A stretch of 5,520 nucleotides of DNA from Bacteroidales bacterium. GTDB taxonomy: Bacteria > Bacteroidota > Bacteroidia > Bacteroidales > JALTDM01. The stretch spans positions 1 to 5,520 of the forward strand of contig JALTEO010000391.1 of the NCBI GenBank assembly GCA_027073875.1, given 5' to 3'. A program made the position numbers and the translations under genes. The notes below the pieces were generated by a model. The model saw only the letters and a program-made list of their open reading frames with translations. It made no database searches and had not been told where the DNA came from. Within the stretch, counting starts at the first letter, position 1. Every line of letters begins with the position of its first letter. Below are positions 1 to 5,193 of the stretch, piece by piece.

Positions 1-64
1 GTTTTTATTTTTTAGATAAAAATAAATACCCAACGAAAAAACAACAGGAATACTTACCTTTTTG

Positions 65-72
65 TATCTTTG
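65..72 (+). promoter_or_regulatory. Bacteroidota-type -7 promoter element (TATCTTTG)
   Basis: TATCTTTG is an exact match to the TAnnTTTG -7 element known for the primary sigma factor of Bacteroidota. It ends 4 nt before the ATG at 77, so transcription would begin at or within a few bases of that ATG, giving a leaderless or nearly leaderless mRNA. No good TTTG -33 box is visible 19-21 bp upstream; the region there is A-rich. The placement supports ATG 77 over the in-frame TTG at 62, which lies before the element. Confidence 0.6.
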
Positions 73-76
73 TCAA

Positions 77-664
77 ATGTTTGGACTGTATCTAAAACTT
101 GGTTTTTTTCACATTATTAATGTTGAGGCATACGACCATATTTTATTCGTTACCATGCTTACGGCTGTTTATAAGCTGAAACAATGGAAAAATATTTTAG
201 CATTAGTTACAGCATTCACGCTTGGTCACTCATTGAGTTTGGCATTATCTACCCTGCATATTGTCGTCGTGCCGTCAGCAATTATAGAATGGCTGATAGT
301 GGTAACTATTTTTTTGACCGGTGTTGAGAATTTATTTATCAAACAGGAAAAAGATTATCGTGCTTTTACAACAAAATATTGGATAAAATACAGCATTGCG
401 ATGTTTTTTGGACTGATTCACGGATTGGGATTTTCGTCATATTTGCAGAGTATGCTTGGCGAAGAACAAAGTATTGCCATGCCGTTACTTTCTTTTAACC
501 TTGGGGTGGAATTTGGACAATGGATTGTCGTAGCCGTTATTTTGTTTTTAACTTGGTTGGTTGTAAATAAATTTCACGCATCCCGCCGTGAATGGAATCT
601 TGTTCTTTCGGGCATAGGTATCGGTATTTCCTTATTATTAGTTTTTGAACGCTTTCCGTGGTAG
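77..664 (+). CDS. HupE/UreJ-family integral membrane protein
   Basis: A 195-aa polytopic membrane protein resembling the HupE/UreJ_2 family. Some HupE relatives are nickel permeases serving hydrogenase or urease, but most members have no assigned substrate. Seen in the sequence, counting from Met77: an N-terminal GFFHIINVEAYDHILFV block (9-25) with H12, D20 and H21; TAFTLGHSLSL (45-55) with H51; GLIHGLGFS (112-120) with H115; and FNLGVEFGQ (140-148). About six hydrophobic segments lie near 22-33, 39-57, 63-83, 105-123, 148-163 and 176-190. The conserved His/Asp residues in or beside helices fit metal coordination, which is inference. A TTG at 62 would add five residues, but it precedes the promoter word at 65-72, so ATG 77 is preferred. 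There is no recognisable Shine-Dalgarno. rsmA follows 9 bp after the stop, suggesting co-transcription. No hydrogenase or urease gene is in view, so the substrate stays open. Confidence 0.85.
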   Translation: MFGLYLKLGFFHIINVEAYDHILFVTMLTAVYKLKQWKNILALVTAFTLGHSLSLALSTLHIVVVPSAIIEWLIVVTIFLTGVENLFIKQEKDYRAFTTKYWIKYSIAMFFGLIHGLGFSSYLQSMLGEEQSIAMPLLSFNLGVEFGQWIVVAVILFLTWLVVNKFHASRREWNLVLSGIGIGISLLLVFERFPW

Positions 665-673
665 ATTTATAAA

Positions 674-1444
674 ATGACTATTCAACCTAAAAAAAGTCTC
701 GGGCAACATTTTCTGAAAGATCAGAATATCATTCGTAAGATATTGGACAGCTTCCAACCGCCCGATGATTCGGCTTGTATGGAGATTGGTCCCGGGATGG
801 GAGCACTCACAGAGCATATTTTTGAAAGAGAATTGGAAAACTTTTCATTTGTTGAGATTGACAAAGATGCGTATGCGTTTTTATGTGAGAAATTTCCGGC
901 ACGAAAAGACGCATTTATAAATGCCGATTTTTTGAAAATGGATTTATCGGAATTTACTTCGTTGTCGTTAATTGGGAATTTGCCATATAATATTTCTTCG
1001 CAAATTATTTTCAAGATTTTGGAAAACCGGCAACTAATTGATTATGGCGTTTTTATGGTGCAACGGGAAGTTGCCGAGCGGTTTGCGGCACAACAGAACA
1101 CCAAAGATTATGGTATTTTGAGTGTGTTATTACAATCGTTTTACGAGGTGGAACTGTTGTTTAATGTCAGTAAAAATGTATTTGTCCCGCCACCGAAAGT
1201 GGAATCATCTGTTTTTCGGATTATGCGAAAGCAAACTGTCCGGTTTCCTTTTTCCGACAAATATTTTTTTTCGTTTGTGAAAAAGGCATTTAACCAACGG
1301 CGGAAGATGTTACGAAAGTCGTTACAAGGATTTGTTGATTTTTCGGAAGCTCCCGATGATATCCGTTTTTTTGCCGACAAACGCCCCGAGCAACTGAGCA
1401 AAGAAGATTTTGCGAAGATCGTGGCTTACTTTTTTAAGGGATAA
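674..1444 (+). CDS. rsmA: 16S rRNA (adenine(1518)-N(6)/adenine(1519)-N(6))-dimethyltransferase RsmA (KsgA)
   Basis: RsmA uses S-adenosylmethionine to dimethylate two adjacent adenines in the loop of 16S rRNA helix 45, a late step and checkpoint in cytoplasmic 30S assembly. The 256-aa length is close to the usual 260-270. Landmarks: the family N-terminus PKKSLGQHFLKD (5-16); SAM-binding motif I EIGPGMGALT (37-46); the acidic ribose contact E61 in FVEID (59-63); NADF with D85 (83-86); catalytic motif IV NLPYNISS (102-109); FVPPPKVESSVF (170-181); and FNQRRKMLRKSL (206-217) in the C-terminal rRNA-binding domain. No key residue is missing. The start at 674 puts the conserved N-terminus in the expected place. 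It lies 9 bp after the HupE-like gene, with no promoter between, so it is probably read from the promoter at 65-72. No convincing terminator follows; the next 400 bp hold palindromic repeats. Confidence 0.97.
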   Translation: MTIQPKKSLGQHFLKDQNIIRKILDSFQPPDDSACMEIGPGMGALTEHIFERELENFSFVEIDKDAYAFLCEKFPARKDAFINADFLKMDLSEFTSLSLIGNLPYNISSQIIFKILENRQLIDYGVFMVQREVAERFAAQQNTKDYGILSVLLQSFYEVELLFNVSKNVFVPPPKVESSVFRIMRKQTVRFPFSDKYFFSFVKKAFNQRRKMLRKSLQGFVDFSEAPDDIRFFADKRPEQLSKEDFAKIVAYFFKG

Positions 1445-1505
1445 TAATTATTGCTGAAGTTTGAATATATTTTTTGATTTTACAAATATAAGATGACAAA
1501 AAAAC

Positions 1506-1594
1506 AGATATTTCGCTTCGCTCAATATGACAAATGGCTCTGTTTTAAGGTGTCTCCGGTTTTGTTTTGTCATTATGAACGAAGTGAAGAATCT
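1506..1594. repeat. Imperfect palindrome, REP/MITE-like (arms 1506-1534 and 1566-1594)
   Basis: Two 29-nt arms, 1506-1534 and 1566-1594, are reverse complements at 23 of 29 positions around a 31-nt centre. The right arm begins TTTGTCAT and contains GAACGAAGTGAAGAATCT; the left arm contains TTTCGCTTCGCTCA. This resembles a repeat word (GTCATTCTGAGCGAAGCGAAG) that I recognise from intergenic regions of many bacteria. Six mismatches between the arms suggest an ageing copy. Transcribed RNA could fold into a long hairpin, which might act as a 3' barrier for rsmA mRNA; that role is inference. Confidence 0.65.
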
Positions 1595-1607
1595 CATCAA
1601 ACTAATC

Positions 1608-1684
1608 CGTCATTGCGAGGAGGAACGACGAAGCAATCTGTTGCGTTCCGTTAGTAGATTGCTTCACATTCGTTCGCAATGACG
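1608..1684. repeat. Palindromic intergenic repeat (CGTCATTGCGA...TCGCAATGACG)
   Basis: This is a 77-bp palindromic unit with two perfectly paired blocks. The outer block is CGTCATTGCGA (1608-1618) with TCGCAATGACG (1674-1684). The inner block is GAAGCAATCT (1630-1639) with AGATTGCTTC (1656-1665), around a 16-nt loop (1640-1655). The stretches between the blocks, 1619-1629 and 1666-1673, do not match well and form an asymmetric internal loop. The CGTCATTGCGAGG...GAAGCAATCT wording is one I recognise as a dispersed intergenic repeat found across many bacterial phyla. It carries no reading frame of its own and would need a transposase supplied elsewhere if mobile. Confidence 0.8.
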
Positions 1685-1835
1685 ATCTCTTTTGTCTTTT
1701 AGAATCTTTTTTTATGCCGCTCTTGTATGAATGAAGCGAGTTAATTTTTCTGTATGTAATTTATTTTCGTCAATTAACTGTGAAAATATAGTTGAAAACT
1801 TCTTTTGGGTTTCATCGAGAATGCCGAAAAAAGCG

Positions 1836-1843
1836 TATTTTTG
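1836..1843 (+). promoter_or_regulatory. Bacteroidota-type -7 promoter element (TATTTTTG)
   Basis: TATTTTTG matches the TAnnTTTG consensus exactly and is followed by CAAAAAAC, typical of such promoters. It ends 16 nt before the ATG at 1860, predicting a 5' leader of roughly ten nucleotides. A -33 TTTG at the ideal 19-21 bp spacing is absent; TTCA at 1811-1814 is the nearest and is weak. The element sets the start of the two-gene operon and argues against the upstream in-frame ATG at 1731. Confidence 0.6.
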
Positions 1844-1859
1844 CAAAAAACAATATTTT

Positions 1860-2153
1860 ATGGCTTCAAAGCGAGAAATAAAAAAAGAAGTGAATTTCCT
1901 TTTCGAGGAAATGATTGCCGACGCTATTATGATTCGGGAAATTAAAAAAGATGATGAACAACAAAAAACCGTTGAATCGTTGATAATGAAATCTGTGGAG
2001 AAACACGAAGAGTTGGTTACCCGCATCAATCACAACGAGACCCGTGACGAAAAACAATCATCTAAACAGTATTATGGTGCGATTGCCAAAGAGGCAATAG
2101 ACTTTTTTGATGATACTTACAAGCAACTAAACGATATTATCCAGAAAAAATAA
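1860..2153 (+). CDS. Small charged helical protein, conserved-hypothetical type
   Basis: A 97-aa cytoplasmic protein with no signal peptide or membrane segment. It starts MASKREIKKEVNFLFEEMIA, is rich in Lys, Glu and Asp, contains no Cys or Trp, and appears almost wholly alpha-helical. Short proteins with this MASKR-(x)-(L/I)KK opening are, as far as I recall, common in Bacteroidota and lack a function; I cannot assign one. The frame is open back to ATG 1731, but that would place 43 Phe/Asn-rich codons upstream of the -7 box at 1836-1843. ATG 1860 is therefore chosen and gives the family-like N-terminus. The stop codon abuts the start of the TPR gene (TAAATG), so the two are very likely co-transcribed and translationally coupled, and may form one functional unit or complex. 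Confidence 0.8.
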   Translation: MASKREIKKEVNFLFEEMIADAIMIREIKKDDEQQKTVESLIMKSVEKHEELVTRINHNETRDEKQSSKQYYGAIAKEAIDFFDDTYKQLNDIIQKK

Positions 2154-3518
2154 ATGAAACGAGACGATGACTTCCAGCCTTCAGACCAGCATATCTCTTC
2201 GCTGATTAAGCGATTTGAGGCAATGATGGTAAAATCGGAGAGTGCCTTTTTCGATATGGAGGAGTTTATGGATATTATTTCATATTATACGGATAATTAT
2301 CAGTATAACAAGGCATTGCAGGCGGTTTCTGTGGCTAAAAAACAATATCCTTTTTCTACGGAAATTTTATTGATGAAAGCCAATGTGCTTTTTAAAAAAG
2401 ATAAGAAAAACGAAGCACTGAAAATTTTGAAAGACATTGAGCCGTTGGAAAGTCAAAATCCGGAACTTCATTTTTTGAAGGGAAATATTCTCATCCGTGA
2501 CAAGAAAATTCCGGAAGCAATGAGAGCGTATAAAAAGTCGTTGGAAGTCGTTGACGATGAAGATTTAGACACTTTTTTATTTTCCATCTCGGGTTATCTG
2601 ATGTCTAACGATTATTTTAAGGAAGCGTTGGTGTTTTTCGAGCAGCTAATCAGTATGGGATATGATGACGAAGATGTCTTAAATGATGTTTCGCTCTGCT
2701 ACGAAAAAATTAAGGATTATAAGAAAAGTGCCCGGTATATGAGCCGGATATTGGAAGGTAATCCTTTTGACGAAATGATGTGGGACTATTTAGGCGGTTT
2801 GTATCTGAAAGATAATCAGCAAGATAAAGCGTTGGAGGCATTTTTCTTTGCATTTGCTTTGGATGAAGATTCTCATACATCGGTAGAGCATATTGCTGAA
2901 ATTTTTCAACAAAAAGGTGATACGGAAAATGCGTTGAAATATTATCACTTTTTATTATCAAAATATCCTGAAGAAGTTAACTATCATTTGAGTGTTGCCG
3001 ATATATATGTGCAGACAAAACAATATGACAAAGCCAAAGAGCATTACTTGGTTGTTTTAGATAAAGAACCCAAGCATTCCGAGGCATTTTACGGCATTGC
3101 CAATATTGAATTTCACAAGCAGAATCTCAATAAGGCACTCGATATGATATATGTGGCATTATTATATGATGCCGATAATCCGAAATACTTTAATCTCCGT
3201 GGGAAGATTCGTTTGGCACAAGGGCAAAAAGAAAAAGCATCGGATGACTTGGAAAAAGCGTGCAGCTATTCGGATACAAAAAGTGAGTTTTGTCGCGATT
3301 ATTTAGCTCTGTTAGTTGAAACAGAGTTTGTTGATATGTTAGATTTATTATCGTCATTATTGCATTCTCCAAAGACAGAGACAAAAATGATTATTGTAGA
3401 TTTTCTAATCAAAAACAATGTGTTTGATGTAGATAGTGACAAGGAACTCAATCTAAATGAAATGGCAAAATATCTGATGGATAAGTTTTTGTCAAAAGAA
3501 AATAACAGTGATATGTGA
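2154..3518 (+). CDS. Tetratricopeptide repeat (TPR) protein, cytoplasmic
   Basis: A 454-aa protein built almost entirely of tandem 33-35-residue TPR helix pairs, a fold that serves as a protein-protein docking scaffold. Units can be drawn from about residue 36 to 374, roughly ten repeats. The clearest are 104-136 (LHFLKGNILIRDKKIPEAMR), 208-240 (DYLGGLYLKDNQQDKALEAF), 276-308 (ADIYVQTKQYDKAKEHYLVV) and 309-342. The first 35 residues and the last 80 (375-454) are helical but not TPR-like. There is no signal peptide, lipobox or membrane span, and the protein is acidic, so it should be cytoplasmic. The start codon directly follows the stop of the 97-aa gene with no gap. I see no catalytic domain. 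Its partners are unknown; the 97-aa neighbour is the first candidate. The stop codon lies within a hairpin. Confidence 0.9.
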   Translation: MKRDDDFQPSDQHISSLIKRFEAMMVKSESAFFDMEEFMDIISYYTDNYQYNKALQAVSVAKKQYPFSTEILLMKANVLFKKDKKNEALKILKDIEPLESQNPELHFLKGNILIRDKKIPEAMRAYKKSLEVVDDEDLDTFLFSISGYLMSNDYFKEALVFFEQLISMGYDDEDVLNDVSLCYEKIKDYKKSARYMSRILEGNPFDEMMWDYLGGLYLKDNQQDKALEAFFFAFALDEDSHTSVEHIAEIFQQKGDTENALKYYHFLLSKYPEEVNYHLSVADIYVQTKQYDKAKEHYLVVLDKEPKHSEAFYGIANIEFHKQNLNKALDMIYVALLYDADNPKYFNLRGKIRLAQGQKEKASDDLEKACSYSDTKSEFCRDYLALLVETEFVDMLDLLSSLLHSPKTETKMIIVDFLIKNNVFDVDSDKELNLNEMAKYLMDKFLSKENNSDM

Positions 3519-3535
3519 TGAGTTGTTACTCATCG
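3516..3535 (+). terminator. Hairpin overlapping the TPR stop codon; possible weak terminator
   Basis: TGATGAGT (3516-3523) pairs with ACTCATCG (3528-3535) around a TGTT loop. That gives eight pairs, the outermost a U-G wobble, and the stem begins at the TGA stop itself. It is followed by an A-rich stretch rather than a T-tract, so it is not a classical intrinsic terminator. It could instead stabilise the mRNA 3' end or affect termination. The structure is seen directly; its function is inferred. Confidence 0.35.
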
Positions 3536-3589
3536 GATAAAAAAAGGAAAAATGAAATAGCTATGACAAAGAATTTTGACACACAAATA

Positions 3590-3653
3590 TAAATTACGAA
3601 TTATCAATTAGGAATTACGAATGAATAATGTGCTAATTAAATTACGAATTATC
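3590..3653. repeat. Short direct repeats of TAAATTACGAATTATC
   Basis: The 16-mer TAAATTACGAATTATC occurs exactly at 3590-3605 and 3638-3653. A third copy of its core, AATTACGAAT, lies at 3613-3622. The core starts fall at 3592, 3613 and 3640, so the spacing is irregular and this is not a CRISPR. Degenerate ATTACGAATT strings of this kind are common filler between bacterial genes and probably grow by slippage or local duplication. Confidence 0.75.
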
Positions 3654-3695
3654 CCAAAGCCCCAACGGGATCCCTTCGGGAGGATGCCTTTGGCA
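3654..3695. repeat. Compact GC-rich multi-hairpin element
   Basis: Three miniature hairpins follow each other: CCC-AAC-GGG (3661-3669), TCCC-TTC-GGGA (3671-3681) and TGCC-TTT-GGCA (3685-3695). GGGATCCC (3667-3674) is itself a perfect 8-bp palindrome, so a cruciform alternative exists. CCAAAGC (3654-3660) can also pair with GCCTTTGG (3686-3693) with one bulge, closing a stem over the first two hairpins. The GC content contrasts with the AT-rich surroundings, suggesting a dispersed repeat unit. No function is assigned. Confidence 0.5.
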
Positions 3696-3812
3696 CGAAT
3701 GAAACTTTATGAACTTTCAACTTCTTATTTCCCCATTAGTAAAGAGCTTGTCCTCGAACAAATTTCGGGAGGGATTAAGGGATTGTTAAACTTTACAAAC
3801 TAAAATATAAAC

Positions 3813-3820
3813 AAGGAAGA
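3813..3820 (+). promoter_or_regulatory. Purine-rich ribosome-binding site of the PLP enzyme gene
   Basis: AAGGAAGA lies directly before the ATG at 3822, with AGGA ending 4 nt upstream. It is the most Shine-Dalgarno-like sequence in the window and supports ATG 3822 as the start. The spacing is short for a classical site. Confidence 0.5.
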
Positions 3821-3821
3821 A

Positions 3822-5165
3822 ATGAAGAAATATCAGTTAAGGTGTGAGAAAACAGGTGAAGTAATTGGTGATTTTAATGATTGGTTTGCAATGAACCAAA
3901 CCTGTCCCGACGGGTCGAATATGGTTACTGTTGAATATCCTGAGCCGGCAGAAAAAATACAAAACCTGATAAATAATAACAACAGCAAACATAAAAATAG
4001 TTTGTGGCGGTATTTTGACTTTTTACCGCTTTACAATCGGGAAAACATTATTTCATTGGGCGAGGGAGCCATTCCCGTAAACCGGTGGGAATTTTTAGAA
4101 GAATATGCCCGTAAAAACTTTTCGGTCAACTGTAAAGTATTTGTTTATCGCAACGATGAGAATGCAGGAACGGGAACTTTTAAAGATGCTGCCGCCACAA
4201 TGGCTGCCAGTCTTTTGAAAGAAACCGGTATTAAGGAATATGTTATTGCCAGCACCGGAAATATTGCTACGGCGTATGCTCGTTATTTATCGTTGGCAGG
4301 CGTTTCGTTGTCTATCTTTATTCCCGAGAATGCACAACGGACACATCAAGCGGAGATGGGCACTTACGGACAACGGATTTTCAAAGTCCGCGGCGATTAT
4401 GCCAAAGCAAAAAAAGTGGCTGCCGAATATGCCAAGAAACACGGCATTCTGATATCGCTTGGCAATATTGACCCCATTCGTGTGGAAGCCAAAAAAACAA
4501 TGGTTTTTGAGTGGCTGCGGTTGATGGAAGAATTTCCGACTGTTTACATCCAAGCTTTAAGTGGTGGAACAGGACCTATTGCCATTGAAAAAGGTATCAA
4601 AGAAATTGAAGATACCGGTTTGGTGAAACAAATGCCACGGTTCATTTTGTCGCAACCGCATCGCTGTAACCCGATGGCATTGGCGTGGGAAAAGGCAAAA
4701 GCAAATAATTTCCCCGAAGGTTGGCTTCACGATTATCCGATATTAATTAATCCTTATACCAAAATTCCGACACTGTCCACAGGTAACCCGACGACTTATC
4801 CTATTATTGCCGATATTGTAAAACGCAGCAACGGTGAAATATTATCTTTTGATGAGGATATGGCATTGGATATTGCCCGTCTTTCAACTTATCATACAAC
4901 GGTAAAAGTAGGACCTGCCGCTACGGTTGCCATTGGCGGATTTTTTGAGTCGCTGATGAAAAATGCCATCCACGACGACGATGTTGTTTTAATCAATGTG
5001 GGTGAAGGAGCCAAACGGTCGCCGGAATATATGACTGCTATGAATTATTCTACACTGGAAGTAAATTCCGTAGACGAATGTCCGCGATTTGACCGCACGG
5101 TTTACAAAAAACAATTGTGGGCGGCAGTAGAAGAAAAATATACGACAGATAAGGTAAAGGTTTGA
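3822..5165 (+). CDS. PLP-dependent threonine synthase-like enzyme (threonine synthase / cysteate synthase group)
   Basis: A 447-aa cytoplasmic fold-type II PLP enzyme. Family members act on phosphorylated amino acids: threonine synthase converts O-phosphohomoserine to threonine, and cysteate synthase converts O-phosphoserine plus sulfite to cysteate. Landmarks: LGEGAIP (79-85), matching the LGEGxTP motif of threonine synthases; GTGTFKDAAAT (116-126) with K121 as the expected Schiff-base lysine; ASTGNIATAYARY (143-155) with N147 near the PLP ring; VYIQALSGGTGPIA (241-254), the glycine-rich cofactor phosphate loop; PRFILSQPHRCNPMALAW (272-289); VGPAATVAIGG (363-373); and LINVGEGAKR (390-399). 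The N-terminus begins YQLRCEKTG, but its Cys8 and Cys28 lack the second cysteine of each usual CxxC pair. The QALSGGTG and LSQ...NPM...AW blocks recall archaeal cysteate synthase as I remember it. The family assignment is firm; the substrate is open. thrC is withheld as a symbol for that reason. The ATPase gene begins 28 bp after the stop. Confidence 0.88.
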   Translation: MKKYQLRCEKTGEVIGDFNDWFAMNQTCPDGSNMVTVEYPEPAEKIQNLINNNNSKHKNSLWRYFDFLPLYNRENIISLGEGAIPVNRWEFLEEYARKNFSVNCKVFVYRNDENAGTGTFKDAAATMAASLLKETGIKEYVIASTGNIATAYARYLSLAGVSLSIFIPENAQRTHQAEMGTYGQRIFKVRGDYAKAKKVAAEYAKKHGILISLGNIDPIRVEAKKTMVFEWLRLMEEFPTVYIQALSGGTGPIAIEKGIKEIEDTGLVKQMPRFILSQPHRCNPMALAWEKAKANNFPEGWLHDYPILINPYTKIPTLSTGNPTTYPIIADIVKRSNGEILSFDEDMALDIARLSTYHTTVKVGPAATVAIGGFFESLMKNAIHDDDVVLINVGEGAKRSPEYMTAMNYSTLEVNSVDECPRFDRTVYKKQLWAAVEEKYTTDKVKV

Positions 5166-5168
5166 AAA

Positions 5169-5176
5169 TAATTTTG
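5169..5176 (+). promoter_or_regulatory. Possible -7 promoter element (TAATTTTG) before the ATPase gene
   Basis: TAATTTTG matches TAnnTTTG exactly and lies in the 28-bp gap between the PLP enzyme stop and the ATPase start. Initiation about 7 nt downstream would give a leader of roughly ten nucleotides before ATG 5194. No -33 TTTG stands at the right spacing, so read-through from upstream is also possible. If real, it makes the ATPase independently expressed. Confidence 0.4.
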
Positions 5177-5193
5177 TTGAAATGTAAGTAAAT

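Larger units (their letters stand above)
1445..1859. other. Gene-free intergenic region carrying two palindromic repeats and a promoter
   Basis: This 415-bp gap separates rsmA from the next operon. I see no credible gene in it. 1445-1505 is AT-rich without a GC-rich terminator stem. 1506-1594 and 1608-1684 are two adjacent imperfect palindromes of the dispersed-repeat type (listed separately). 1685-1835 is AT-rich with no recognised structure, and 1836-1843 is the -7 box of the downstream operon. An open frame from ATG 1731 runs in phase into the downstream gene, but its first 43 codons precede the promoter and do not look coding. Confidence 0.75.
3519..3821. other. Repeat-filled intergenic region without a credible gene
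   Basis: This 303-bp gap lies between the TPR gene and the PLP enzyme gene. 3536-3589 is A-rich with nothing recognised. 3590-3653 is built from short AT-rich direct repeats. 3654-3695 is a compact GC-rich foldable element. 3699-3723 has a run of near-repeats ATGAAACTTT, ATGAACTTT, CAACTT. 3724-3803 ends in purine-rich sequence. A 60-codon frame (ATG 3621 to stop 3803) spans these repeats. Its translation begins MNNVLIKLRIIPKPQRDPFG, crosses the repeats, has no ribosome-binding site, and resembles no family I know. I treat it as non-coding. I see no good promoter for the downstream gene. Confidence 0.7.

Noticed and set aside
4..26. TTTATTTTT / AAAAATAAA stem at the window start, possible terminator of an upstream gene
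   Set aside because: The 9-bp stem is entirely A-T, with no GC pairs, and the upstream gene is not visible; chance in AT-rich DNA is as likely.
62..76. TTG start for the HupE-like gene
   Set aside because: It lies before the promoter word at 65-72 and adds only five residues with no family support.
721..1401. Minus-strand reading frames opposite rsmA
   Set aside because: They lie wholly within a well-conserved gene on the + strand and look like antisense shadow.
1441..1451. AATAATTATT palindrome after the rsmA stop as terminator
   Set aside because: It is AT-only with no loop and no following T-tract.
1731..1859. 43-codon N-terminal extension of the 97-aa protein
   Set aside because: It lies mostly upstream of the -7 promoter element at 1836-1843 and has no protein-like conservation features; the start at 1860 gives the expected MASKR opening.
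1712..2057. Minus-strand reading frames opposite the 97-aa gene
   Set aside because: They are rich in Phe, Ser and Ile as expected from the complement of Lys/Glu-rich coding DNA, and match no family.
3576..3593. TTGACA and TATAAA as a sigma-70-type promoter
   Set aside because: The spacer is only 6 bp, far from the usual 16-18, and the host seems to use the TAnnTTTG type.
3590..3653. CRISPR array
   Set aside because: Repeats are short, irregularly spaced and AT-rich, with no spacers of uniform length and no cas gene in the window.
3621..3803. 60-codon + strand reading frame
   Set aside because: It spans direct repeats and the multi-hairpin element, has no ribosome-binding site and resembles no known family; treated as translated repeat.
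4240..4553. Alternative + and - frames inside the PLP enzyme gene
   Set aside because: They overlap conserved motifs of the real gene in another frame and have no support of their own.
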